64,000 nucleotides of DNA from Hanleya hanleyi (taxonomy: Eukaryota > Mollusca > Polyplacophora > Lepidopleurida > Hanleyidae). Each line of letters begins with the position of its first letter. Position 1 is the first letter of the stretch. Where the stretch lies: positions 1-64,000 of the forward strand of contig JAVTVY010017285.1 of the NCBI GenBank assembly GCA_036873755.1, given 5' to 3'. Positions 11,556 to 20,435 of the stretch are shown here, in pieces. Below the pieces are notes generated by a model. That model did not search any database and had not been told where the DNA came from. It saw only the letters and a program-made list of their open reading frames with translations. The position numbers and the translations under genes were made by a program.

Positions 11556-12128
11556 CTAAGCGTCGTCGGGCAGGCCTGGATATTCTTCGGGCAGCATGTC
11601 CTGAAACAGTTGTTTGCGCATTCTGATCGCAGTTTCCAGGGCCTCGGTGGGTGGTAATCCCATAGCCTCTTCCAAGTGACGCTTGGTCTTCATGATGGAC
11701 CTGTGCGTGGGGTCGCCTTTCATTTCAAGCGGTAGTAAGGTATACTGTTCATAGATCGCCATGGCTGTTTTCCTGATGCGGGGGCGCATTTGGGTGTACG
11801 CCTGTTGTAAATTATCCTCTCCGGCGTCCTCGATCGCTGCAGCGTAAGTATTGATGGCTGCTGTCACAATACGATCCCACAAGGTAGGTTCTGCCTCACT
11901 TTCCACGGACGTAGGCTGACTATCTGAGGTCAAGCTCTCCGTATCACTAGATAGACTCTCAGCAATCTTTGTTTCGGTATCAGTCGATACACTCTCAGCA
12001 GTCTCTGTATCAGCATCCGCCTCAACGGACTCTTCGGAGTCTTCAATTCCATGTATATTTTTCTGGTGTCGCATCATATCGTAATGTCTGGTGAGCGTGC
12101 GTTCGCACTCAGAGCAAGTATAAGCCAT
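11556..12128 (-). CDS. C2H2 zinc-finger protein of element A (intact copy)
   Basis: This codes for 190 residues from the ATG at 12128, which gives MAYTCSEC. The open frame continues upstream, but only past the TATA box (CTTTTATA at 12175-12182 on the plus strand), so the 12128 start fits a transcript beginning downstream of that box. Residues 4-25 form one classical finger (C-x2-C-x12-H-x4-H). An acidic Ser/Thr/Glu/Asp-rich linker follows (about residues 28-80), then a helical C-terminal half rich in Met, Arg and Leu ending PGLPDDA. The finger suggests nucleic-acid binding and the acidic stretch resembles an activation domain; both are inference. No homologue is visible in the two Polintons here, so it may be a captured host gene. 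Confidence 0.7.
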   Translation of the reverse strand: MAYTCSECERTLTRHYDMMRHQKNIHGIEDSEESVEADADTETAESVSTDTETKIAESLSSDTESLTSDSQPTSVESEAEPTLWDRIVTAAINTYAAAIEDAGEDNLQQAYTQMRPRIRKTAMAIYEQYTLLPLEMKGDPTHRSIMKTKRHLEEAMGLPPTEALETAIRMRKQLFQDMLPEEYPGLPDDA

Positions 12129-12174
12129 GTTCACGGTTAAACGTCGACTGTGCGTGTTTTTGGAAATACGCTTG

Positions 12175-12182
12175 CTTTTATA
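12175..12182 (-). promoter_or_regulatory. TATA box of the minus-strand C2H2 gene
   Basis: TATAAAAG on the minus strand, 54 bases from box start to ATG. The same spacing class (42-58 bp) is seen for the Polinton genes at 18.6-21 kb. Confidence 0.6.
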
Positions 12183-12289
12183 GACAGTAACGCCCATCAA
12201 CGCTTAGATTAACGCTTCAACGCCCTGTTGAATTAGCTCAGAAGCTCTGATTTCCATGGAATTGACACCAATTCATCGAAATACAGTGA

Positions 12290-12345
12290 CGCCCGTCAAC
12301 GCCCGTCGTTACGCCCGTCTCAACGCCCGTTGACGGGCGTCACTG
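12290..12345. repeat. Palindrome centre of element A
   Basis: Left stem 'acagtgacgcccgtcaacg' ends at 12301 and its inverse starts at 12328. The loop itself contains repeats of 'acgcccgt'. Confidence 0.9.
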
Positions 12346-12446
12346 TATTTCGGTGAATTGGTGTCAATTCCATGGAAATCAGAGCTTCTGAGCTAATTCA
12401 CCAGGGCGTTGAAGCGTTAAGCTAAGCGTTGATGGGCGTTACTGTC

Positions 12447-12454
12447 TATAAAAG
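12447..12454 (+). promoter_or_regulatory. TATA box of the plus-strand C2H2 copy
   Basis: TATAAAAG, 54 bp before the ATG at 12501; mirror image of 12175-12182. Confidence 0.6.
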
Positions 12455-12500
12455 CAAGCGTATTTCCAAAAACACGCACAGTCGACGTTTAACCGTGAAC

Positions 12501-13081
12501 ATGGCTTATACTTGCTCTGAGTGCGAACGCACGTTCACCAGACATTACGATATGATGCGACACCAGAAAAATATACATGGGATTGAAGACTCCGAGGAGT
12601 CCGTTGAGGCGGATGCTGATACAGAGACTGATGAGAGTGTATCGACTGATACCGAAACAGAGATTGCTGAGAGTCCATCTAGTGATACGGAGAGCTTGAC
12701 CTCAGATAGTCAGCCTACGTCCGTGGAAAGTGAGGCAGAACCTACCTTCTGGGATCGTATTGTGACAGCAGCCATCAATACTTACGCTGCAGCGATCGAG
12801 GGCGCCGGAGAGGATAATTTACAAATTTACAACAGGCGTACACCCAAATGCGCCCCCGCATCAGGAAAACAGCCATGGCGATCTATGAACAGTATACCTT
12901 ACTACCGCTTAAAAGGAAAGGCGACCCCACGCACAGGTCCATCATGAAGACCAAGCGTCACTTGGAAGAGGCTATGGGATTACCACCCACCGAGGCCCTG
13001 GAAAATGCGATCAGAATGCGCAAACAACTGTTTCAGGACATGCTGCCCGAAGAATATCCAGGCCTGCCTGACGACGCTTAG
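12501..13081 (+). pseudogene. C2H2 zinc-finger gene of element A, second copy, frameshifted
   Basis: Mirror copy of the gene at 11556-12128, with the same finger and acidic linker. At about 12817-12832 the sequence has 'atttacaaatttacaac' where the other copy has 'atttacaac'. This 8-base tandem duplication shifts the frame. Translation would run into an unrelated tail ending at 12947, while the original C-terminal half is still readable in another frame (12848-13081). Apart from this and a few substitutions the copies are very similar, which suggests a recent origin of the palindrome or gene conversion between arms. Confidence 0.75.
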
Positions 13082-13574
13082 GTCACACCGAGCAAAGATG
13101 GAACTTTCTGAAATGGCGACAGACAAGAGCAGCCGAAAATACATCTAACGGACAAGAACAAATATGACAGATGCAAATGGCGGCCTCTGATTGGACAAGA
13201 GTTTTCTTGAGTTGTAAACATACCCAACGCGGCTCCCCCAGCGTGGGTATGATGTAACATTGGGGAAAATGAACTATATGAAAAAAACCTTCTTGTTGTT
13301 GTTGTTCTCTCATATGTCATCCTTGTTGTTGTCGTTCTCTCTCCGGTCTATATCATGGCGTCAAGGCGTTATGTTACAGCGTTAAGGCGTAACTACGAGC
13401 GTTGACGGGCGTCACTGCATTTCGAATATCTATTCCATGGAATATCTAGAAAATCAGAACTTCTGAGCTGTTTCACCAGGGCGTTGAAGCGTTAAGCTTG
13501 GCGTTGGCGAGCGTTGCTACAAGATGACACCTCACACGACGCATTCAGACCACAAAGGTCAATGGGAGTCAATA

Positions 13575-14125
13575 TACGCCCTTGATAGGGGTTTTCCCCT
13601 AGTTTTGGGGGGTAAAGTCCGTGTTCCGTTTTTTTATATTTTCGGGAAAAATCCTGATTTTACATGCACCCACCCATGCACGCAGACTCTGATAAGCCCG
13701 GGGACCGATATTAGCCCTTTTGGATAGGGCTGATAGGAGTTTTCCTCTATTGTAGGGGTAAAGTCCGTGTTCCGCTTTTTATATTTTCGGGACAAATCCT
13801 AATTTTACATACACCCACTCCCCCACTCTCTCAGCAGGCCCCGATAAGCCAGGGACCGATATTAGCCCTTTGGAATAGGGTTGATACGAGTTTTTCCCTA
13901 TTTTAGCGGTAAAGTCCGTGTTCCGCTTTTTATATTTTCGGGACAAATCCTAATTTTACATACACCCACTCCAGGCAGAACCCGATAAGCCAGGGACCGA
14001 TATTAGCCCTTTGGGATAGAGTTGATAGGGGTTTTCCCCTATTTTAGAGGTAAAATCCGTGTTCCGCTTTTTATATTTTCGAGACAAATCCTCATTTTAC
14101 ATACACCCACCCATGACTTGCAAAA
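13575..14125 (-). repeat. R1-type 145-bp repeats in element A, right arm
   Basis: Inverted counterpart of 10490-11045. Confidence 0.8.
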
Positions 14126-14344
14126 TCCTTCCGTAGGGACCCCAAGTCCCCGACTCAAATGAATGGACGGCATACAAGTCCGTACATGCACTCCTAATCA
14201 CGTGACCGCCGCATGATGGAAAAACCCCAGAACCAAGTCAGTACATCCCATACAGTCATACCCAGGTCACGCCCGATTCACGCAGACCGGAAGTGACGTC
14301 ATACACCTGCGCACTCCCCGTGATGGAAAAAACCCAAACACAAG

Positions 14345-14640
14345 TTGTGACTCTTCGGGCACCTCCGTGTCCCTTCGGTAACCTCCGTGACATCTTCGGC
14401 CACCTCTGTGTCTCTTCGGTGACCTCCGTGACATCTTCGGTAACCTCAATAACGTCCGTGACTCTTCGGGCACCTCCGTGTCTCTTCGGTAACCTCCGTG
14501 ACATCTTCCGTGTCTCTTCGGTAACCTCCGTGACATCTTCGGCCACCTCCGTGTCTCTTTGGTGACCTCCGTGACATCTTCGGTAACCTCCGTGTCTCTT
14601 CGGGCACCTCCGTGACATCTTCGGTCACCTCCGTGTCTTC
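14345..14640 (-). repeat. 18/21-bp tandem repeat in element A, right arm
   Basis: Inverted counterpart of 10060-10285 with more units ('acctccgtgacatcttcggt'). Confidence 0.85.
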
Positions 14641-14787
14641 CTCCGTAACTACCCGACTGTTCCCGTGTAAACCCGTAACACACAGCTAAAGGACCCGGAT
14701 ATAAGTCCCCGGGTGTAAACCACAGATGAACAGGTCAGTACACGCATTCTTATTATTCAATATGACCTTGAACTATCACCTGATCTC

Positions 14788-15443
14788 CCCGTGATTCCCC
14801 AAATACAAGTCAGTACACGCATCCCATCAATGGTATTGCTAAAGGATCCGGATATAGGGCAGTCCTTGCGAACGTGCAACAATGTTGCAATTCGGGGAGC
14901 CAGGTGTTCGGCACGTGACAACCCCAAGCAGACGACAGCGAAATTCTGGCGGGAAAAACCCCACAGACAGTACATGGTCTATCATCTTGCGAACGTGCAA
15001 CAATGTTGCAATTCGGGGAGCCAGGTGTTCGGCACGTGACAACCCCAAACAGACGACAGCGAAATTCTGGCGGGGAAAAACCCCACAGACAGTACATGGC
15101 CTATCATGTTCCCATCTCACCGAAAAGACACGGACATACCCTTTCGCACCTCACCGAAAACACACGAAAGTTAACGACATTGTAGGGAAAAACCCCACAG
15201 ACAGGTCAGTACATGTCCTATCATGTTCACAGGTCACGCCCCATTCACCCAGACCGGAAGTGACGTCATACCGCACGTGATGGAAAACCCCTAACATGTC
15301 TAAACATGATCCAAGGTCAAAGACAAGATGAAAGGATACAGGTCAACTCAAGTGCACTCATTGGCCTTTGACCTCTGTCACGTGATATGCAAATTTCTGT
15401 GGTCAAAGGTCAATGCGCGGGTTTCCGTCTTCTATATACTACT
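14788..15443 (-). repeat. Element A right terminal inverted repeat, with the empty site for B
   Basis: Inverted copy of 1255-1903. At 14788-14793 it carries the single, uninterrupted CACGGG (minus strand) into which B inserted in the opposite arm. The motif cluster is repeated at about 15260-15420, with one DR1 slightly mutated. Confidence 0.85.
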
Positions 15444-15449
15444 TGCGTT
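15444..15449. other. Target site duplication of element A, right copy (TGCGTT)
   Basis: Exact repeat of 1249-1254. Confidence 0.85.
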
Positions 15450-15815
15450 TCGTAACTTGTGCCCAATTCCGCTTAACTCGGGGCTAGGCGTCGTTTGAAT
15501 GTCATGCGTTTTACATATCCATGTTGTTCAAATGGACCGTCATAATCAAAGCGTGACTGAAATACATACCCGGAAAGGACTTAGAATTCATTTGGATAAA
15601 GAATAATGGTCAGTGATGAGAATTTTATGTATAGAACATCACCATGTCTTACTGACATCGTTATTAACAGTTGTCCATCATCTTTTTCATTGCGATCTCA
15701 AATACACTTGAAATTGGGTTTAACTGTGATACGAAATAGATCTTTCAATTGTGACGCGGGAATTCTTTTATGGACGACGGTTGAATATTAAATGTTGCAT
15801 CTGACGTTTGCCACC
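15450..15815 (+). repeat. Retroelement 3'-region fragment, right half
   Basis: This continues the fragment at 1130-1248: 'gtttcgtaacttgt', 'attccgctta', 'ggggctaggcg', then near its end 'atggacgacggttgaatatt' and 'gacgtttg', which correspond in order to the inverse of 61.39-61.80 kb. Between 15816 and 16270 I see no gene or repeat I recognise; an 87-residue minus-strand frame there lacks any domain. Confidence 0.6.
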
Positions 15816-16270
15816 AGAATAGAAGAATAACTCTGAGAATGCATTGAAAATGGTCGCATTCTTTTTCTACATTCAGAAACAAACCAGCGACAAATTTTAC
15901 TCTGTGGCAGTTCATATATCGACCAGATATGTTTTCCCATTTAACAAGGATGATTCGATCGAAATCATTTGATCTGTATACGGCTCAAGATTATTTCTCT
16001 TTCTAACATCAAACAAATCACGATTTGTCCCTCTTCCTAGTATCAGGCGATATATTATTATAGCCTGAATTGCTGTACAGTTATGATATATGGGAGCATG
16101 GAAGGACACAATGCCCCCTTCCCACCCAAAAGGTAGTTTACTGTTGACACTTGGGTCAAAGGATTGTCTTGACATCGCGCAATGTTCTAACCGGCATTAA
16201 TTTCCGATGAATTTAAGCCAGTGTACATAACATATTGCATATGAGGTGTTATTGAGAGTGGGCGATTCGT

Positions 16271-17990
16271 AGTAGTAGTAGAAGCGTATTTCGAGAGCGG
16301 TTTTCCAGGGAGGTAACTCTTAGTCCTCTTTTTCCGCCAGGGGGTGCCACCAGTCCCGTATGACGTCACTTCCGGTCTGGGTGAATGAAGCGTGACCTTG
16401 CCGTATGACGTCACTTCCGGTCTGGGTGAATGGAGCGTGACCTGTGAACATGATAGGATATGTACTGACCTGTCTGTGGGGACTCAATGTCGTTCATCTT
16501 CGTGTCTTTTCGGTGAGAGGAACATGTACTGGGGTTTTTCCCACAATGTCGTTCACCTCCGTGTCTCTTCGGTCAGGTCCGTGTCTTTTCGGTGAGGTCC
16601 GTGGGAACATGATAGGAGATTGCAACATTGTTGCACGTTCGCTACAATGTTGCGAAGATGTCACGGAGATCACCGAAGAGACACGGAGGTGCCCGAAGAG
16701 ACACGGAGATCCCCGAAGGGGGCGAGAGGGGTCCCTAGTGGTCCGATGGGGTTGTATGAGGTATCAATGTGAAGCATTCGTGAAGGGGCATCTGATGGGG
16801 TGTGTGTGTGGGGTTGAAATATGGTCATTCTGCGCATGCGCGGTAGACCAAGGGTATGGAAATACACGTTTTGGGATCTAGGGGAGCCCCTAATGGACCG
16901 ATGGGGTCGTATGAGGTATCAATGTGAAGCCTAAGTGAGGGGGCATCCGAGGGGCTGGGTGTGGGGTTGGAATATGGTCATTCTGCGCATGCGCGGTAGA
17001 CCAAGGGTATGGAATACACGTTTTGGGATCTAGGGGAGCCACTAGTGGGTCGATGGAGTCGTATGAGGTATCAATGTGAAGCATTCGTGAAGGCGCATCC
17101 CACTGGGTGGATGTGGGGTCGGAATATCGTCATTCTGCGCATGCGCAATAGACAAAGGGTATGAAAATAGACGTTTAAGGATGTAGGTGAGCCCCTAATG
17201 AGCCGATGGAGTTGAGTGAGTTATCAATGTGAAGCATAGGTGAGGGGACATCCGATTGGACTAGGGTCTCGGCCGTTGTCCACATTCTGCGCATGCGCAG
17301 ACAGGGAATTCTGCGAAAACGGTGTGGAAATAGACGCTTTAGGGTTTAGGTGAGCCCCTAATGATCCTATGGTGTCGTATGAGGTCTTATTTTGAAGCTG
17401 TCATGAGGTAGCATCCGCCTGGGCTAGTGTGTCGTTCGTCGTCAATAGTCTGCGCATGCGCAGTCTGGCCGTAGTATAGAAATAGACGTGTTGGGGTTTA
17501 GGTGGGCCCCTATTGGGCCGATGGGATCGAGTGAGGTATCCATGTGAAGCAGTCGTGAGGGAGTATCCGACGGGGTGGGTGTGACGTGGAAATGACGTCA
17601 TTCTGCGCATACGCAGTAGAGAAAGTTTATGGAAATAGACATTTTGGCGCCGACAGGGGTCACTATGGGTCCGATGGAGTCGTATGAGGTATTATGTTGA
17701 AGCTCTTGTGAAGCAGCATCCGATTGGACTTGCGCATGCGCAGTCTGGTCGTAGTATAGAAAGCAGGCATGTTGGGGTGCGTGGCAGTGTGTGTGACCCA
17801 CCCCTAGGGGTCCATGGCTGGGGTTGGGTGGTGGTGTGGGTTCTGCGCACCCACGTCACTTCCGGGTTTCACTAAAACTACCTTCCAACACAGAAGAGTT
17901 CCAACGTTCCCCTTAGACGTAGGACTCGGCCCGGCCCCGCAGCGCGCGCGGGTTATCCGGCCGCAGCGCGCGCGCGGGTTATCCAGAAGT
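16271..17990 (+). repeat. Polinton 1 left inverted arm with tandem NRF1-type units
   Basis: The terminal repeat comes first, then two 'gtatgacgtcacttccggtc' blocks, a short 18/21-bp repeat, then about seven units of about 155 bp. The units each centre on a TGCGCATGCGCA-type palindrome: 16831, 16984, 17135, 17288, 17451, a mutated one near 17606, and 17731. The arm ends in a GC-rich 'gcagcgcgcgcgggttat' segment. Open frames in it are repeat artefacts. Confidence 0.85.
16334..16347 (+). promoter_or_regulatory. CTCF-like motif in the Polinton 1 terminal repeat
   Basis: CCGCCAGGGGGTGC matches the classical CTCF core at about 12 of 14 positions. The inverted partner is at 25608-25621. This is sequence resemblance only. 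Confidence 0.3.
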
Positions 17991-18324
17991 GCGCGGCATC
18001 ACCGGAAGTGCGCGAATGAATGTCGGGTCAAAAGGTCAAAGGTCACATCCAGGTCAAAAGGTCTCCCTTTCGGCAAGGTTCGGCAACAATGTTGCGGCAT
18101 CGACATACAGAGCTTGAATCCAAACAAGGGGATTGTAAATTAACCGGGGAAGGATGGGCAGTTCCATTTGGACCAATCAGCGGTCGAGAAAAAGAGCCAA
18201 TGAGCGATCGATAAAAGAACCAATGGACGGATACTAGAATTTCGCTCACGGCTGCGCCTACATCCGGGTACTAGGATGCTTTCGCCTACGTCCGCGCCTA
18301 CATCCGGGTACTTCTATGTAGGTG

Positions 18325-18332
18325 TATAAAAG
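18325..18332 (+). promoter_or_regulatory. TATA box upstream of a possible small ORF
   Basis: TATAAAAG in an otherwise gene-free 600-bp leader. The leader also holds several AGGTCA-type half sites near 18030-18060. Confidence 0.4.
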
Positions 18333-18411
18333 TGGGAATATTTAGGGCATTGCTGCATTCATTGGCCTATTTATCCTCATTTTGTGCTGAAGCTTTGACT
18401 AGTGAAATCTC

Positions 18412-18546
18412 ATGTTAAATGAAATCCTATACAAAATAACATTACACTACCGAACAATCACGGACTTTCACGAAGGGCCGTCACAGGGCGTAGTACAAAA
18501 AAACGCATTTCTAACCGTATTGACCTTATGGCGCAAGCAAGTATAA
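18412..18546 (+). CDS. Possible 44-residue small ORF of Polinton 1
   Basis: An ATG-to-TAA frame of 44 codons lies between the TATA box at 18325 and the next gene's promoter. The product begins MLNEILYK and ends LWRKQV, is basic and has no recognised domain. Support is positional only; the corresponding part of Polinton 2 is not in the window for comparison. Confidence 0.2.
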   Translation: MLNEILYKITLHYRTITDFHEGPSQGVVQKNAFLTVLTLWRKQV

Positions 18547-18596
18547 CAAGTGCCCATGACTCACACGGTGTATAAAACCCTACCCAACAGGTACAC

Positions 18597-18603
18597 TATA
18601 AAG
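18597..18603 (+). promoter_or_regulatory. TATA box of the first Trp-module gene
   Basis: TATAAAG 42 bp before the ATG at 18639; a second TATAAAA lies at 18571. The start context CACCATGG is a strong eukaryotic initiation context. Confidence 0.55.
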
Positions 18604-18638
18604 CCACCTCTCTAACCGTTCGCTTTTCATTCCCCACC

Positions 18639-19325
18639 ATGGCAGCGAGCGGAACAGAGCTTGCGTTATTCCAACTGACGTCCGACGTCTACCTCATCTT
18701 CAATGACGATCACCTGGAGCTGGTCCAAGACGCACCGCAGAAGGTGAAGATTTTGTTATCGCTATCAGGCTGGACTCTATTGACACGATTGTTACAGGGA
18801 AAAGAGCCCGAAAGGGATTTCATGCACGTGGAAGTCGGTGTGCACATACGCACTGCTGGAGAGGATTCCCTTTTTCCCCGGTTGGAACAGAGTGGAGGTA
18901 CCTATATCACACTCTGTCCACCCTTATGGATGGCACTGAAAGATGTACTCCCCGAGGTGGATGACTTACTACACCCCGAGGTGAAAGAAGGGACTGTGGC
19001 TACCCGGAGGCTTACACCTGGCTGCACCCTATTGTTGTACCCCAAACGAGTGGACCTCATCGATAGCGGACTTAGGTGTTGGTGTACGTCTGAACCCAAA
19101 GCGCACGTCTCTTTGTCACCGGAAGGATGGACTACCTTGAATCGGGTGTTGTTGGGTGACCTGCACGGTGATAGCATTCACCTGTGTGACGACGTCTACA
19201 TTTTCTGCGGTCCCTTTTTCGCTCGACTCCTCTGTCTGAACGACGGTGGTTTTACCCTGGACCAGGATCTATGGACGACTTTGGAACAAGTGGTCCCCAT
19301 TGTCGATAAGGTACTATCTCTATAG
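18639..19325 (+). CDS. Two-module Trp-motif protein (Polinton, function unknown)
   Basis: Encodes 228 residues from an ATG in CACCATGG context. Two copies of one module, about residues 14-112 and 127-228, follow the same plan: a strand ending near 'K/H-V/L-x-L', an 'LS-x-x-GW-x-x-L-x-R-x-L' motif, a 'V-Y/H-I-x...F-x-R-L' strand, and a 'T-L-x-x-x-LW-x-x-L-x-x-V-x-x-V-D' helix. The single-module proteins at 19860 and 20436 are paralogues. The strand-then-W-helix pattern loosely resembles PC4-type single-strand-DNA-binding domains; that is only a hypothesis. The gene is first in the block and has its own TATA box. No exact family is recognised. Confidence 0.7.
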   Translation: MAASGTELALFQLTSDVYLIFNDDHLELVQDAPQKVKILLSLSGWTLLTRLLQGKEPERDFMHVEVGVHIRTAGEDSLFPRLEQSGGTYITLCPPLWMALKDVLPEVDDLLHPEVKEGTVATRRLTPGCTLLLYPKRVDLIDSGLRCWCTSEPKAHVSLSPEGWTTLNRVLLGDLHGDSIHLCDDVYIFCGPFFARLLCLNDGGFTLDQDLWTTLEQVVPIVDKVLSL

Positions 19326-19407
19326 GAGCCACATAACCAATCAGAATAGTACGTATCACGGACTACACCCGTAGAGCTACGTCTAGGCGCGCATGTGTGA
19401 CATGGTC

Positions 19408-19415
19408 TATAAAAC
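19408..19415 (+). promoter_or_regulatory. TATA box of the tail-anchored protein gene
   Basis: TATAAAAC 53 bp before the ATG at 19461. Confidence 0.55.
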
Positions 19416-19460
19416 ACGTCCCTCTGGATCCCACACTTTCATTTCTACGGTTACAGAGCC

Positions 19461-19787
19461 ATGAGGGAGATCCAGCCCTATGCGACTCGCATTTTACAGC
19501 ATGCCACCGTGGTTAATTCGCTCACGGGTTACCGAGCAGTGGTTCGGTCCATGTTTTCAGATGGCGACGACAACGAGGGGCGACGCCAGATCCTGAACGA
19601 GTTCACAGAAGCGGTCCTCGACAGAGTGCACACGATGGAGAGGTATGCCATCACTCACCACTACTGGACTATGACAGCCATCCTTGATGCTCGGGCTATG
19701 GACCACGAGCGCTCACGCCGGAACCAGCGACGGCTGGTTGGCCTAGTCATGGTCTGTGCCCTATTGATCCTGGCGCTGTGGCATTGA
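19461..19787 (+). CDS. Small tail-anchored membrane protein (possible Bcl-2-like BH1 motif)
   Basis: Encodes 108 mostly helical residues. The last 18 or so (LVGLVMVCALLILALW) form one hydrophobic membrane segment preceded by an Arg-rich stretch, the layout of a C-terminal tail anchor. Residues 31-48 (MFSDGDDNEG...EF) recall the BH1 pattern of Bcl-2 proteins (F-x-D-G-x-x-N-x-G-R), but the usual Trp is replaced and no BH2 is evident, and the protein is shorter than typical Bcl-2 members. Death-regulator function is therefore a guess. Polinton 2 keeps only the final codons of this gene before it is cut off at 61390. Confidence 0.65.
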   Translation: MREIQPYATRILQHATVVNSLTGYRAVVRSMFSDGDDNEGRRQILNEFTEAVLDRVHTMERYAITHHYWTMTAILDARAMDHERSRRNQRRLVGLVMVCALLILALWH

Positions 19788-19801
19788 CAGTGGGACCTGA
19801 C

Positions 19802-19809
19802 TATAAATA
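19802..19809 (+). promoter_or_regulatory. TATA box of the second Trp-module gene
   Basis: TATAAATA followed by 'cgaggg', 58 bp before the ATG at 19860. The same TATAAATACGAG string recurs at 20389. Confidence 0.6.
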
Positions 19810-19859
19810 CGAGGGTCAGACACGGAGTGCGTCATTCAACGATCGTCATTGGGTCAACC

Positions 19860-20393
19860 ATGTCACCAGTTCTACGAGCCATCCTTCCCCTTACACCCCG
19901 GGTGGGGTTACACGTCTATGAAGATAAAGTCACCCTCGTGGAAGACCGTGGAGATGTTTGCTGGTCGCGCGCTGAGACCGCATCGAATACGGTTACACTA
20001 CACCGTGACGGCTGGACCAAATTTAAACGGGTGTTGAGCGGTGAGCTCGACGGACACCTCATCCACATAGACAATGCCATCTACGTATACCGTGGACCTT
20101 TCTTCCCACGCCTGGGCCGTTACCAAGACCCTACGCGAGGCTTCACCCTAGACCCCGATCTGTGGACAGCCTTGGAGAAAGTGGTGCCTATTGTGGACCA
20201 GCTGTTTACACCGGACGAGCGGTCAGCTGTTCAGTTGGAGTGGGCTCGTGCCCTGAGTGAAGCGGCGGCAGAACCCAATGAACAAATGTCTAGCAATGAA
20301 CTAAACGATGATGCCATTGATTATCCGGCTAGACTCAGTCAGCCCAGTGATATGACCAGCCGATCCTTTGATCTCACGGGGTTCTCCCTATAA
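19860..20393 (+). CDS. Single-module Trp-motif protein with acidic tail
   Basis: Encodes 177 residues from the ATG at 19860 (MSPVLRAILP). The frame is open upstream, but only via a GTG and the matching gene in Polinton 2 supports this ATG. One module spans about residues 1-120, with motifs RDGWTKFKRVLSG, VYRGPFFPRLG and LDPDLWTALEKV, and is paralogous to the modules of the first gene. The C-terminal third is acidic and polar and ends SFDLTGFSL, with an aromatic end like the acidic tips of single-strand-binding proteins (analogy only). Its TAA stop at 20391 lies inside the TATA box of the next gene. Confidence 0.75.
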   Translation: MSPVLRAILPLTPRVGLHVYEDKVTLVEDRGDVCWSRAETASNTVTLHRDGWTKFKRVLSGELDGHLIHIDNAIYVYRGPFFPRLGRYQDPTRGFTLDPDLWTALEKVVPIVDQLFTPDERSAVQLEWARALSEAAAEPNEQMSSNELNDDAIDYPARLSQPSDMTSRSFDLTGFSL

Positions 20394-20396
20394 ATA
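20389..20396 (+). promoter_or_regulatory. TATA box overlapping the preceding stop codon
   Basis: TATAAATA contains the TAA stop of the upstream gene and lies 47 bp before the ATG at 20436. The arrangement is conserved in Polinton 2 (60741-60748). Confidence 0.65.
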
Positions 20397-20435
20397 CGAG
20401 AGACAGTCAAATCTGGTACCATTCACGTACTGACC

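Larger units (their letters stand above)
1255..15443. mobile_element. Element A: palindromic, non-autonomous Polinton derivative (contains element B)
   Basis: The element starts AGTAGTATATAGAAGACGG and ends with its reverse complement, flanked by 6-bp TGCGTT duplications. After removing nested element B and its duplication it is about 6.2 kb long and almost wholly palindromic: 1255-1903 plus 9928-12301 pairs with 12328-15443 around a loop of about 26 bases. Its terminal and sub-terminal sequence is shared with Polinton 2 at 51944. It encodes a C2H2 protein in each arm and no integrase, polymerase or capsid gene, so mobilisation in trans by a Polinton integrase is inferred. It also carries 21-bp and 145-bp tandem repeats. 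Confidence 0.85.

Noticed and set aside
12429..12500. Upstream start for the C2H2 protein
   Set aside because: The upstream codon is TTG and lies before the TATA box, so it would not be in the transcript.
19827..19859. Start at 19827 for the second Trp-module gene
   Set aside because: It is a GTG; the ATG at 19860 has better context and is the one conserved in Polinton 2.
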